A stretch of 64,000 nucleotides of DNA from Duganella qianjiadongensis (GTDB taxonomy: Bacteria; Pseudomonadota; Gammaproteobacteria; Burkholderiales; Burkholderiaceae_D): NCBI RefSeq assembly GCF_009857915.1, contig NZ_WWCM01000015.1, positions 1 through 64,000 on the forward strand. Reading direction: 5' to 3'. The stretch's first letter is position 1; every line of letters begins with the position of its first letter. Below, one piece after another: positions 52,865-62,485 of this stretch. The translations under genes were made by a program, and so were the position numbers. Under the pieces are notes generated by a model. That model ran no database searches. It was given only the letters and a program-made list of their open reading frames with translations, and had not been told where the DNA came from.

Positions 52865-55576
52865 CTAGCCAGTTTTGAGCATTTTTTGCAGTTCTGGCCC
52901 GGAAATCGGTCGGGAAAACAGGTAACCCTGACCGAAATCACAGCCGGCCTGTTTCAGAATCGCCAGTTGTTCCGGGGTTTCGATGCCTTCGGCGATGACT
53001 TTGATGTCCAGCTTGTGTGCCATCACGATAATGGCTTCCCACAATGCATGGCCCTGACCGTTCTGGCCCAGATCCGTGATCAGAGTCCGGTCCAGTTTGA
53101 TGTAATCGACATTGAAACGCTTGAGGAAAGCGACCGAGCAATAGCCGGTACCGAAATCGTCGAGCGAAATCTGCATATGGGCCTGCTGGAATGCCGTCAG
53201 ACGCTGGGCCACCTGAGCTGTGCTGTCGAGCAGCAGGTTTTCCGTTACTTCGATGATGATGTTTTCTGTCGGAACCTCCAGCTCACGCAGATAATCGAGC
53301 CAGCTCTGGTAGTTGCTACCGTTTTCACGGAACTGCCAGGCAGATTTATTCACGCCGATCTGGAAGTTTTCATGGCCTAGCTGACGCAAACGCTGTACTT
53401 CCAGCGCAGTCTGGCGGAATACCCAGTCGCCAATTTCCACGATCATGCCGCTACTTTCGGCTATGCTGATAAATTCGGCAGGGTTCAGCAGACCCCGTTC
53501 CGGATGTTCCCAGCGCACCAGTGCTTCGGCTTTACAGATTTTTCCCGTTTGCAGATCGACGATAGGCTGGAACAGGATGCGTAATTCATTGTGCGCCACG
53601 GTTTCGCGCAGTTCGCTGATCAGCTCCATTCGGACCCGCGTAGCTTCCTGCATATAGGGCGCGAAATAATGGAAGCGGTTACGTCCTTCCTGTTTGGCAA
53701 TATACATGGCCTGATCGGCATTTTTGATTAAAGTTTCGGCATCCTGGCCATCTTCGGGATACAGCGTGATGCCTATGCTGCTGGAAACATGGGCCGTATG
53801 TTCGCCCAGTTCGAATGGTGTGCTCATCTGGCGCAGAATTTCCTGTGCTATGCGGGCGACATCGCTGGCATTACGCAGCTCGCTCAGGATAATGGTGAAT
53901 TCATCGCCGCCCAGACGGGACACAATATCGGTACTGCGCACACAGGCAGTGAGTCGCTGGGCCACCTGTTTGAGCAAAATATCGCCCTGATCATGGCCCA
54001 GCGTATCATTGACTTCCTTGAAGTGGTCCACATCGAGGAATACCAGCGCCATCGGCAGTTTCGAGCGCTCGGTTTTTTTCATTTCCTGACGCAGATGTTC
54101 ATGGAACATGCGCCGGTTCGACAAGCTGGTCAGGGCATCGAAATTGGCCTGGCGCCAGATCAGTTCTTCCGAAGCTTTTTTCTTGGTGATATCTCTGAGC
54201 AAGGCGACATGGCGTATGGGATTACCTTCTTCATCAAAGACTGTATTGACGCGCATCGAAACGAGGAAGGTATCGCCATCCTTATGCTGCTGCCAGATTT
54301 CACCTTCCCATTCGCCATGTTCGATAATCGATTCGTACATGCGATCGAATACGCTCTGTTCTTGCTGGCCAGCTGCCAGTTCATAGCCACGGTGCTCGAT
54401 CAGGTCTTTTTCCAGATAGCCGTAAAGCAGAGAAAATGCCGGATTTACTGCCAGAATTCTGCCTTCTATATCCGTCACCATCATCGCTTCGCTACTGTTC
54501 TGGAATAACAGCGCAGCCAGTCGCATGGATTCTTCATTGGCCCTGAGTTTATTCTCCATTTCGCTACTGGCCACATACAGTGCCCGATAGCGATGCTCGC
54601 GTTCTTCCTGTTTGCGGTAAGTACGCAAAGAAAAATGGCCTGCACCTATCATCAGCAATAGCAGCACTGCTAAACCTGCGCCGGCAATCAGATAGTTTTG
54701 CTGCAGCAGGCGCGTCGCTTCCGCATCATTGCTACCGACGACAATTATCAGCGGCATATCATCAAGGGCACGATAGCTATATACCCTTTTCTGCCCGTCG
54801 ATGGTGCTCACGTCGTGATAGGTGCCGGTACTACTACGTTTCAGATATTCGAACAGCCGGGTAGGGGAGAGATTATGACCAAAGCTCGTGGTGAACTCCG
54901 GCACGCGGGCAATTACTTTGCCTTGTCCATGCACCAGGCTGATGACGATGTCGGCATCAAAACGCGAGTTCTCGAATACCGTGACAAACCGTTGCACGCT
55001 CATCGGTGCAACGATCACTCCCAGAAATTCACCTTTGTCATTTTCAACACGCCGGCTCAGAAATAGCAGGGGAATTTTTTTCGCCGTAAACAGCATCGGT
55101 TCACCGATATACAGATGTCCGCGCATAAAGGAATCAAGATGGACTTTAAAAAAGTCCTTGTCCTGAAAATGCATATTGGCCAGCTTGCTGCCATCCGAAG
55201 TAGCAATGCTGTTGCCGTGGTTATCCAGAAAAATGATCGAGTAATCGCCGCTGAAATTGGCGTTATGGGACGACAGCAATTCCGTCATGGTGGAAGTGGA
55301 GCGGCTTTGCTGGCGTGTCAGTACCTTGATGGCACTGGAAAAACTCAGCAAAGTGAGATCGACCGACTGGATGGAATACAGCACATGGGCTTCCATCGCT
55401 TTGGCGTAATGCTCGGTCTGGCTGCGAACTGCGTATTCGCGTTCGTTGTAGCTGGTTCGGAATTGGGAAATAACAACGGCGATAGCCAGTATCGCCATCA
55501 GAAAAAGGCCAGTAAGCAAGCGTCGCCGGAATCTCAGATAGCCGGGCGACCGTTGATTGTTGCGCAATTCAGGCAA
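52865..55576 (-). CDS. Membrane-bound GGDEF-EAL cyclic-di-GMP protein with PAS domain
   Basis: A 903-residue protein. Membrane helices at about 18-38 and 297-317 bracket a periplasmic Cache-like sensor. A PAS domain follows (about 350-465), then a GGDEF domain with intact GGDEF near 556 and an RxxD inhibitory site (RSTD) five residues before it, and an EAL domain with intact EALVRW near 683, DDFGTGY and the KLD lysine. It could both make and break down cyclic-di-GMP. It appears to start with TTG at 55576 (GGAG five bases upstream). Both ends abut origin-like elements carrying DnaA boxes, an unusual setting. Confidence 0.92.
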   Translation of the reverse strand: MPELRNNQRSPGYLRFRRRLLTGLFLMAILAIAVVISQFRTSYNEREYAVRSQTEHYAKAMEAHVLYSIQSVDLTLLSFSSAIKVLTRQQSRSTSTMTELLSSHNANFSGDYSIIFLDNHGNSIATSDGSKLANMHFQDKDFFKVHLDSFMRGHLYIGEPMLFTAKKIPLLFLSRRVENDKGEFLGVIVAPMSVQRFVTVFENSRFDADIVISLVHGQGKVIARVPEFTTSFGHNLSPTRLFEYLKRSSTGTYHDVSTIDGQKRVYSYRALDDMPLIIVVGSNDAEATRLLQQNYLIAGAGLAVLLLLMIGAGHFSLRTYRKQEEREHRYRALYVASSEMENKLRANEESMRLAALLFQNSSEAMMVTDIEGRILAVNPAFSLLYGYLEKDLIEHRGYELAAGQQEQSVFDRMYESIIEHGEWEGEIWQQHKDGDTFLVSMRVNTVFDEEGNPIRHVALLRDITKKKASEELIWRQANFDALTSLSNRRMFHEHLRQEMKKTERSKLPMALVFLDVDHFKEVNDTLGHDQGDILLKQVAQRLTACVRSTDIVSRLGGDEFTIILSELRNASDVARIAQEILRQMSTPFELGEHTAHVSSSIGITLYPEDGQDAETLIKNADQAMYIAKQEGRNRFHYFAPYMQEATRVRMELISELRETVAHNELRILFQPIVDLQTGKICKAEALVRWEHPERGLLNPAEFISIAESSGMIVEIGDWVFRQTALEVQRLRQLGHENFQIGVNKSAWQFRENGSNYQSWLDYLRELEVPTENIIIEVTENLLLDSTAQVAQRLTAFQQAHMQISLDDFGTGYCSVAFLKRFNVDYIKLDRTLITDLGQNGQGHALWEAIIVMAHKLDIKVIAEGIETPEQLAILKQAGCDFGQGYLFSRPISGPELQKMLKTG

Positions 55577-55696
55577 GTCATCTCCGGCAAAGGCTTTGTT
55601 GCTCTACAAATGAGGCTAGCGCTATTTATACCGAATTCCCCTTTCGTAGTCATGGAATTTTTTCGCTGTTGGGTAGTGTCGCCTGCGGCTTTTGCG

Positions 55697-55930
55697 GTTA
55701 TGGTTTACTTTAAAGATGTATACATAAAAAATAGTAGTAGTTGTTAACACAGATACTTTTCTGTGGATAAGTCTTCATTTCGGATTAAAATCAGCTGTTT
55801 ACAAGCTGCATAAGCAGGCGAGCAAGCCGTGTATGAGCAGAGAACTGTTTTGGGATAAGAAAAAGCCTTCCCAAAAAACTTTTGTTTACTCACATTTGGT
55901 GCCTGTGGATATCCAAACACTTATCCACAG
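55697..55930. other. Origin-like element B: AT-rich tract, DnaA-trios and DnaA boxes
   Basis: This lies upstream of both the GGDEF-EAL gene and the nitronate monooxygenase gene. It has an AT-rich tract (55703-55731), TAG TAG TAG (55732-55740), a perfect reverse box TGTGGATAA (55762-55770), TGTGGATAT (55904, one mismatch) and a perfect forward TTATCCACA (55921-55929). Distances from the first box to the other two are 142 and 159 bp, against 141 and 158 in element A. CTGCATAAGC and TTACTCACA also recur in both. The stretch 55577-55696 holds no gene I can recognise. Confidence 0.75.
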
Positions 55931-55959
55931 AAGATTTCGCCGCAAAAGTGAGAAATCTG

Positions 55960-56997
55960 ATGAAGCTCGCAACTGTTTTTCCTCATCCCATAGTGCAGGG
56001 CCCTACTGCCGGTGGCTGTAACACGCCTGCGCAGGTGGCGGCCGTATCCAATGCCGGTGCACTGGGCAGTCTGGCCTGTTCATTACTGAGTCCCGATGCT
56101 ATCCGTAGCCAGACGGAACAGATCCGGACACTGACGGACCGGCCGTTCTGCCTGAATTTTTTTGTGCTGGAAACGCCACAGCCTGATCCCGCGCAGGTGG
56201 CGCAGGCTGCCGAATATCTGCGGCCCGTATGGTCTGCACTAGGCTGGACCGCACTGCCTACCCCGGCAAAATGGTGCGAAGATTTTTCCGGGCAGTTTGA
56301 AACTCTACTGGCTTTGCGGCCTGCGGTGGCGAGTTTTACCTTTGGTATTTTGAGCGAAGAACAGATCAGAAGACTGCATGAAGCAGGAATTTTGGTCGTA
56401 GGGACGATTACCCATGTGGCTGAGGCGCTGGCCTGGCAGGAGCGTGGTGCCGATGCCGTGATCGCTTCCGGTATCGAAGCAGGCGGCCATCGCGGCACTT
56501 TCATCGGCCGGCAGGAAGATGCCCGGCAGGGCATAGACGAATTATTGCCCGAAGTCGTGGCTGCGCTGCATATTCCGGTCATTGCAGCGGGCGGTTTCAT
56601 GACGGGCGCCGACATTAAGCGGGCTTTGCAAGCTGGCGCACAGGCAGTGCAGATGGGCACGGCATTCCTCGCCTGTGCCGAGTCGGCTATTCCCGCCATT
56701 TACAAGCAGCGCCTGCTCGAGGCGGGCGATCATCCTACCCGTCTGACCCGTAGTTTTTCTGGCCGTTATGCACGCGGACTGGAAAACCGTTTCATGCAGG
56801 TGATGACGCCCAATGAATCGCTGCTGCCGCCTTATCCTATCCAGAACGCGCTGACAGGGGCGATTCGTGCCGAGGCGGCCAAACGGGGCGAAACAGAATG
56901 GATGTCGCTCTGGTGCGGCACCGGCGTAGCCCGTATCCGCACCCTGCCTGCGGCACAATTAATCACTACTTTGCTGGCGGAGATCGCTGCCGCCTGA
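55960..56997 (+). CDS. Nitronate monooxygenase-family flavoprotein
   Basis: A 345-residue FMN TIM-barrel protein. HPIVQGPTAGGCNTPAQVAAVSNAGALGSLA is the opening, ASGIEAGGHRG carries the catalytic-position His, and AAGGFMTGADIKRALQAGAQAVQMGTAFL the phosphate-binding region. It is likely to oxidise nitronates such as propionate-3-nitronate, but the family is broad. The start at 55960 gives the family N-terminus; a longer frame from 55882 runs through DnaA boxes of element B. It leads into the GMC gene 18 bp on. Confidence 0.9.
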   Translation: MKLATVFPHPIVQGPTAGGCNTPAQVAAVSNAGALGSLACSLLSPDAIRSQTEQIRTLTDRPFCLNFFVLETPQPDPAQVAQAAEYLRPVWSALGWTALPTPAKWCEDFSGQFETLLALRPAVASFTFGILSEEQIRRLHEAGILVVGTITHVAEALAWQERGADAVIASGIEAGGHRGTFIGRQEDARQGIDELLPEVVAALHIPVIAAGGFMTGADIKRALQAGAQAVQMGTAFLACAESAIPAIYKQRLLEAGDHPTRLTRSFSGRYARGLENRFMQVMTPNESLLPPYPIQNALTGAIRAEAAKRGETEWMSLWCGTGVARIRTLPAAQLITTLLAEIAAA

Positions 56998-57015
56998 GCG
57001 GACGAAGGAGACGTT

Positions 57016-58644
57016 TTGGACTCTGCAGGTACGTACGATTACATCATCATCGGTGCCGGTTCTGCCGGCTGTGTGCTGGCCAACCGTCTGAGCGCCGATA
57101 GCAGCAAGCGCGTGCTGTTGCTGGAAGCTGGTGGTAAGGACGATTATTTGTGGATACATATTCCCGTCGGTTATCTGCATTGCATCGATAATCCCCGCAC
57201 GGACTGGCGCTTCCGCACGGAAGCCGATGCAGGTCTGAATGGACGCAGCCTGCTGTATCCGCGCGGTAAAGTGCTGGGCGGCTGTTCTTCCATCAACGGC
57301 ATGATTTATATGCGCGGCCAGCGCGAAGATTACCAACGCTGGGCCGAGCTGGCTGATGACGCGAGCTGGCGCTGGTCATCCGTACTGGAGTTGTTCAGGA
57401 AGAGCGAGGATCACCACGGCGGTGCTTCGGCACTGCATGGCGCCGGCGGTTTATGGCGGGTAGAGAAGCAGCGGCTGTCGTGGCAGGTGCTCGATGCTTT
57501 CCGTGATGCGGCGGAGCAGACAGGCATAGCCAAAGTTGATGATTTCAATGGCGGCGATAATGCCGGCTGCGGCTATTTCGAGGTCAACCAGCGGCGCGGC
57601 ATACGCTGGAATACGGCCAAGGCCTTTCTGAAACCGGCCATGCGGCGGCCCAATCTGACCATCATGACGGGCTGCCACGTGGAACGGCTGCAGATTGAAA
57701 ATGAGACGCAGGGCGCATCGTGCCGCGGCGTGATTTTTACCCGCGACGGCAGCCGCTATACTGCCCAGGCGGTGCGCGAGACTGTGCTGGCGGCGGGAGC
57801 GATAGGCTCGCCGCAGATACTTCAGTGTTCCGGCATCGGCGCGGCGCCCAGGCTGCACGCACTGGGGATCACGCCGCAGCGGGATTTACCGGGAGTGGGC
57901 GAGAATCTGCAGGACCATCTGCAGCTGCGCATGATTTTCAAGCTCGGCGCTAATGCCCGTACGCTCAATACCATGGCGGCTACGGCCTGGGGCAAGTTCC
58001 GCATCGGTCTCGAATATGCGCTGTTCCAGAGCGGGCCGATGTCTATGGCCCCTTCCCAGCTGGGTGCGTTCGCCCGTTCCGATGCCGCTCAGGCTACGCC
58101 CAATCTGCAATATCACGTCCAGCCCCTGTCGCTGGAAAAGTTCGGCGATCCGCTGCACGCTTTTCCTGCCTTTACGGCCAGCGTGTGCAATCTGCGTCCG
58201 ACTTCGCGCGGCCATGTGCGCATAGCCAGTGCCGATAGTTATGCCGCGCCAAAAATCTCGCCCATGTATCTGAGCACGGCAGAAGACCGCAAAGTGGCGG
58301 CCGATGCGCTGGCACTGACACGCCGCATCGTGGCGGCGCCCGCCATGCAGCGTTACGCGCCGGAAGAATACAAACCCGGTGTGGTTTTCCAGACGGAAGC
58401 AGAACTGGCCCACGCGGCCGGCCAGATCGGCACCACGATTTTCCATCCGGTAGGGACCTGCAAGATGGGGCGGCGCGATGATCCGATGGCTGTGGTCGAT
58501 AGTCATTTGCGTGTAATCGGGGTAAACAACTTGCGCGTGGCCGATGCGTCCATCATGCCGTTGATTACCTCGGGAAATACCAATTCGCCCACCGTGATGA
58601 TTGCCGAAAAAGCTACAGAGCTGATCATTTCAGGGCCGAAATGA
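57016..58644 (+). CDS. GMC-family FAD oxidoreductase (choline/alcohol dehydrogenase-like)
   Basis: A 542-residue GMC flavoenzyme. YDYIIIGAGSAGCVLANRLS binds FAD, GKVLGGCSSINGMIYMRGQ is the first GMC signature, GAIGSPQILQCSGIG the second, and HPVGTCKMG supplies the catalytic His near the C-terminus. The substrate is probably an alcohol; choline is not proven. It uses TTG at 57016 with AAGGAG at 57005-57010 and no nearby ATG. Plus-strand sequence from here on is markedly G-rich compared with putA. Confidence 0.92.
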   Translation: MDSAGTYDYIIIGAGSAGCVLANRLSADSSKRVLLLEAGGKDDYLWIHIPVGYLHCIDNPRTDWRFRTEADAGLNGRSLLYPRGKVLGGCSSINGMIYMRGQREDYQRWAELADDASWRWSSVLELFRKSEDHHGGASALHGAGGLWRVEKQRLSWQVLDAFRDAAEQTGIAKVDDFNGGDNAGCGYFEVNQRRGIRWNTAKAFLKPAMRRPNLTIMTGCHVERLQIENETQGASCRGVIFTRDGSRYTAQAVRETVLAAGAIGSPQILQCSGIGAAPRLHALGITPQRDLPGVGENLQDHLQLRMIFKLGANARTLNTMAATAWGKFRIGLEYALFQSGPMSMAPSQLGAFARSDAAQATPNLQYHVQPLSLEKFGDPLHAFPAFTASVCNLRPTSRGHVRIASADSYAAPKISPMYLSTAEDRKVAADALALTRRIVAAPAMQRYAPEEYKPGVVFQTEAELAHAAGQIGTTIFHPVGTCKMGRRDDPMAVVDSHLRVIGVNNLRVADASIMPLITSGNTNSPTVMIAEKATELIISGPK

Positions 58645-58695
58645 ATCGTCGTGTACGCTAGGCCTAGATCAAAAGTTAACCGTAGTTATACTGTA

Positions 58696-58724
58696 TTGTT
58701 AGCCAATTTGTTACTGTGTATGAT
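58696..58724 (+). promoter_or_regulatory. Sigma-70-type promoter of livG
   Basis: TTGTTA (58696-58701) and TATGAT (58719-58724) are separated by 17 bp, close to consensus at both boxes. It lies 44 bp before the livG start, in an AT-rich gap, and probably drives livGFKHM. Confidence 0.75.
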
Positions 58725-58767
58725 GAAAAAAAATAAGTAGTTTGAGAAAAAATTACTAGGAGACAGG

Positions 58768-59538
58768 ATGTCCGGCTTTATTCTGGAGACCAAGCATCTG
58801 ACCAAGGAATTCAAAGGATTCACTGCGGTCAATGATGTAAACCTGAAAGTGCAGCGCGGCCACATCCACGCGCTGATCGGACCCAACGGGGCCGGTAAAA
58901 CCACGTGCTTCAACCTGCTGACCAAGTTTCTGGTACCGACTTCGGGCCAGATTCTGTTCAATGGCAAAGACATTACGGCCGCCAGGCCTGCCCAGATCGC
59001 CCGTATGGGCGTGATCCGGTCTTTCCAGATTTCCGCCGTGTTCCCCCACCTGACAGTGTTGCAGAATGTCCGCATCGGTTTGCAGCGCCAGCTGGGCACC
59101 AGCTTCAATTTCTGGCAGAGCGAACGTTCCCTCAACCAGCTCAATGATCGCGCCATGCAGCTGCTGGCCGACGTAGACCTGAGCGAGTTCGCCGACACCA
59201 TCACCGTCGATATGCCTTATGGCCGCAAGCGCGCGCTCGAGATTGCCACCACGCTGGCGATGGAACCGGAACTGATGCTGCTCGATGAACCGACCCAGGG
59301 CATGGGCCATGAAGATGTGCACCGCGTGACCGAACTGATCAAGAAGGTGTCGGCCGGGCGCACCATCCTGATGGTGGAACACAATATGAAAGTCGTGTCC
59401 GGTATCTGCGACAAGATCTCCGTGCTGCAACGGGGCGCCATGCTGGCCGAAGGCAGTTACGCGGAAGTGTCGAGCAATGCGCAGGTCATGGAAGCGTATA
59501 TGGGCACGGAAGCCACAGTGCTGGAAGGAGCGCACTGA
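58768..59538 (+). CDS. livG: Branched-chain amino acid ABC transporter ATP-binding protein LivG
   Basis: A 256-residue ABC ATPase. The Walker A is GPNGAGKTTC, the signature region is MPYGRKRALEIATTLAM (non-canonical, as in LivG), and the Walker B LMLLDEPTQGM. The C-terminal MEAYMGTEATVL is LivG-like. It overlaps livF by one base. It works with LivF, LivH and LivM and the LivK-type binding protein encoded next. Confidence 0.94.
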   Translation: MSGFILETKHLTKEFKGFTAVNDVNLKVQRGHIHALIGPNGAGKTTCFNLLTKFLVPTSGQILFNGKDITAARPAQIARMGVIRSFQISAVFPHLTVLQNVRIGLQRQLGTSFNFWQSERSLNQLNDRAMQLLADVDLSEFADTITVDMPYGRKRALEIATTLAMEPELMLLDEPTQGMGHEDVHRVTELIKKVSAGRTILMVEHNMKVVSGICDKISVLQRGAMLAEGSYAEVSSNAQVMEAYMGTEATVLEGAH

Positions 59539-60245
59539 TGACGGCCGCACTGGAAATATCCAAACTGCATACCTGGTACGGCGAATCGCACATCCTGCAT
59601 GACGTCAATCTGGTGGTACAGCCCGGCGAAGTGGTGACGCTGCTGGGCCGTAACGGCGCCGGCCGCACCACCACGCTGCGCGCCATCATGGGTCTGACGG
59701 GCGTGCGTACCGGTTCGATCAAAATTAACGGCGTGGAAGCGCTGGGCCTGCCTACCCATAAAATCGCCCATCTGGGTGTGGGTTACTGCCCCGAAGAGCG
59801 CGGCATTTTTTCCTCGCTGTCGACGGAAGAAAACCTGCTGCTGCCGCCGCAGCTGGCCACAGGCCAAAAAGGCATGTCGGTAGAAGAAATCTACGCCATG
59901 TTCCCTAATCTGGAAGAACGCAAGCATAGCCAGGGCACCCGTCTGTCCGGTGGCGAACAGCAGATGCTGGCCGTCGCGCGCATACTGCGCACGGGCGCAC
60001 GGCTGCTGCTGCTCGATGAAATTTCGGAAGGGCTGGCGCCCGTCATCGTGCAGGGTCTGGCACGCATGATTACCACTCTCAAAGCCAAGGGCTACACCAT
60101 CGTGATGGTGGAACAGAATTTCCGGTTTGCTGCACCGCTGGCGGACCGGTTCTACGTGATGGAACACGGTCAGATCGTCGAGACTTTTGTTGCATCGGAA
60201 TTGAGCACCAAGATGCCGGTACTGACCGAGCTACTGGGTGTGTAA
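59538..60245 (+). CDS. livF: Branched-chain amino acid ABC transporter ATP-binding protein LivF
   Basis: A 235-residue ABC ATPase. The Walker A reads GRNGAGRTTTLRA, with Arg in place of the usual Lys (GxGKT to GAGRTT), which is notable because that Lys contacts ATP phosphates. The signature LSGGEQQMLAVARIL and Walker B LLLLDEISEGLAP are intact. The Arg-for-Lys change occurs in some LivF proteins, so activity with LivG is still plausible. It shares one base with livG. Confidence 0.92.
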   Translation: MTAALEISKLHTWYGESHILHDVNLVVQPGEVVTLLGRNGAGRTTTLRAIMGLTGVRTGSIKINGVEALGLPTHKIAHLGVGYCPEERGIFSSLSTEENLLLPPQLATGQKGMSVEEIYAMFPNLEERKHSQGTRLSGGEQQMLAVARILRTGARLLLLDEISEGLAPVIVQGLARMITTLKAKGYTIVMVEQNFRFAAPLADRFYVMEHGQIVETFVASELSTKMPVLTELLGV

Positions 60246-60295
60246 GCAGACTGTAAAACAATAAGCACAACCTCATTTTTAGAGACGGAGACGCC

Positions 60296-61504
60296 ATGAA
60301 ACTCAAAGCCATCACCCTTGCAGCCACTGCCGCCTGTGCCTTCGGCCTGTCCTTTGCCGCGCAGGCGCAGGTGTCGGGCGATACCATCAAGATCGGCCTG
60401 ATTACCGATATGTCCGGCCTGTATGCCGATATCGACGGTGCCGGTGGCGCCGAAGCCATCAAGATGGCGATCGCCGATGCGGGCGTGGTCATCGCCGGTA
60501 AAAAGGTCGAGTTCATTTCGGCCGACCATCAGAACAAGGCCGATATCGCGGCCTCCAAAGCACGCGAATGGTTTGACCAGCAGGGCGTGGACATGCTGAT
60601 CGGCGGCACCAATTCGGGCGCCAATCTGGCCATGGCCAAGGTGGCGGCCGAGAAGAAAAAAGTCTTCATCTCCATCGGCGCCGGTTCGGCCCGTCTGACC
60701 AATGAGGAATGCACGCCCTACACCATCCACTATGCCTACGACACCATCGCGCTGGCGCGCGGTACCGGCGGCGCGATTGTGAAGCAGGGCGGCAAGAGCT
60801 GGTATTTCATGACGGCTGACTACGCTTTCGGCGCGTCGCTGGAAAAAGATACGGCCGATGTGGTGAAGTCCTCGGGCGGCAAAGTGCTGGGCTCGGTCAA
60901 GCACCCGCTGTCGGCTTCCGACTTCTCGTCCTTCCTGCTGCAGGCCCAGTCTTCGGGCGCGCAGATTCTGGGTCTGGCCAACGCAGGTGGCGATGCCATC
61001 AACTCCATCAAGGCCGCCAACGAATTCGGCATCACCAAGAAAATGAAGCTGGCCGGTCTGCTGATCTTCATCAACGATATCCACTCGCTGGGCCTGAATC
61101 TGACCCAGGGCATGTACCTGACCGATGGCTGGTACTGGGATGCGAATGCGGAAACCCGCGCCTGGTCGAAACGCTATTTCGAGAAGATGAAGAAAGAGCC
61201 ATCGATGCTGCAGGCGGCTGATTATTCGGCGGCCAGCAACTACCTGAAAGCCGTGAAAGCGGTCGGTACGGATGACACGGAAAAAGTCATGGCCTACCTG
61301 AAGGCCAACAAGATCAACGACATGTTCGCCAAGAACGGCGTGATCCGTCCGGACGGCCGCATGGTGCACGATATGTATCTGATGGAAGTGAAGAAGCAGT
61401 CGGAATCGAAGTATCCATGGGACTACTACAAAGTGGTCGCCACCATCCCCGGTGATCAGGCCTACGCCACCAAGGCGGAAACCAAATGCTCGCTGTGGAA
61501 ATAA
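60296..61504 (+). CDS. livK: Periplasmic branched-chain-amino-acid-type binding protein
   Basis: A 402-residue periplasmic substrate-binding protein with signal peptide (AACAFGLSFAAQAQ, cleavage near 23) and the type I fold opening IKIGLITDMSGLYADIDGAGGAEAIKMAI. In the livGFKHM set it delivers the substrate. The family includes binders of leucine/isoleucine/valine, amides and aromatic acids, so the ligand is not fixed. A short hairpin follows before livH, as is common after highly expressed binding-protein genes. Confidence 0.9.
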   Translation: MKLKAITLAATAACAFGLSFAAQAQVSGDTIKIGLITDMSGLYADIDGAGGAEAIKMAIADAGVVIAGKKVEFISADHQNKADIAASKAREWFDQQGVDMLIGGTNSGANLAMAKVAAEKKKVFISIGAGSARLTNEECTPYTIHYAYDTIALARGTGGAIVKQGGKSWYFMTADYAFGASLEKDTADVVKSSGGKVLGSVKHPLSASDFSSFLLQAQSSGAQILGLANAGGDAINSIKAANEFGITKKMKLAGLLIFINDIHSLGLNLTQGMYLTDGWYWDANAETRAWSKRYFEKMKKEPSMLQAADYSAASNYLKAVKAVGTDDTEKVMAYLKANKINDMFAKNGVIRPDGRMVHDMYLMEVKKQSESKYPWDYYKVVATIPGDQAYATKAETKCSLWK

Positions 61505-61519
61505 GCTGAGTTGTGCACA

Positions 61520-61538
61520 GGCCGGAGCGAGTCCGGCC
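61520..61538 (+). terminator. Weak hairpin between livK and livH
   Basis: GGCCGGA/TCCGGCC with loop GCGAG is followed by GTTTCCC, not a full T-run. It may be a partial terminator or transcript-stabilising hairpin lowering expression of livHM relative to livK. Confidence 0.55.
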
Positions 61539-61593
61539 GTTTCCCTGTTACACGCCTGCCCGTCCGGGCGGGCGATCTTTATATTGTGATCTC

Positions 61594-62478
61594 ATGGAAA
61601 TCTTCGGCGTTCCTCTGCCCGCGATGCTGAGCCAGTTACTACTGGGGCTCGTCAATGGCTCGTTCTACGCAATGCTGTCGCTGGGTCTGGCCGTGATTTT
61701 CGGCCTGCTCAATGTGATTAACTTTTCCCACGGCGCGCTGTACATGATGGGCGCGTTTCTGGCGTGGATGGGCATGGCGTATTTCGGCCTCAATTACTGG
61801 GTGATGCTGGTGCTGGCGCCGCTGGTGGTGGGCGCGTTCGGCATCGTCATCGAAAAGACCATGCTGCGCTGGCTGTACAAGCTCGATCATCTGTATGGCC
61901 TGCTGCTGACCTTCGGCATCACTTTGCTGCTGGAAGGCGTGTTCCGTTCCTTCTACGGCGTGTCCGGCCAGCGTTTCGAAGTGCCGGAAGCACTGGCGGG
62001 CGCTACCGATCTGGGCTTCATGATGCTGCCCAATTACCGCGCGTGGGTGGTGCTGGCATCGCTGGCTGTCTGTCTGGGTACGTGGTTCGTGATCGAAAAA
62101 ACCAAGCTGGGTGCCTATCTGCGCGCCGGTACCGAAAATCCGAAACTGGTAGAAGCGTTCGGCATCAATGTGCCGCTGATGGTGACTCTGACGTATGGCT
62201 TCGGGGTGGCGCTGGCAGGCTTTGCCGGCGTGCTGGCCGCGCCAGTCATTCAGGTGCAGCCGCTGATGGGGCAGAACCTGATTATCGTGGTGTTCGCCGT
62301 GGTGGTGATAGGCGGCATGGGCTCGATTATCGGTTCCATTCTGACCGGGCTGGGACTGGGCGTGATCGAAGGCCTGACCAAAGTGTTCTATCCCGAGTTT
62401 TCCTCGACGGTGGTGTTTCTGGTGATGGTGATCGTGCTGCTGATCCGTCCTGCCGGCCTGTTCGGTAAAGAAAAATAG
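61594..62478 (+). CDS. livH: Branched-chain amino acid ABC transporter permease LivH
   Basis: A 294-residue permease with about eight membrane helices. LGLVNGSFYAMLSLGLAVIFGLLNVINFSHGALYMMGAF is the classic LivH opening and FAVVVIGGMGSIIGSILTGLGLGVIEGLT the conserved cytoplasmic loop for ATPase contact. Start 61594 (MEIFGVPLPAML) was chosen; a longer frame from 61513 reads through the hairpin region. Confidence 0.94.
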   Translation: MEIFGVPLPAMLSQLLLGLVNGSFYAMLSLGLAVIFGLLNVINFSHGALYMMGAFLAWMGMAYFGLNYWVMLVLAPLVVGAFGIVIEKTMLRWLYKLDHLYGLLLTFGITLLLEGVFRSFYGVSGQRFEVPEALAGATDLGFMMLPNYRAWVVLASLAVCLGTWFVIEKTKLGAYLRAGTENPKLVEAFGINVPLMVTLTYGFGVALAGFAGVLAAPVIQVQPLMGQNLIIVVFAVVVIGGMGSIIGSILTGLGLGVIEGLTKVFYPEFSSTVVFLVMVIVLLIRPAGLFGKEK

Positions 62479-62485
62479 GAGGCCG

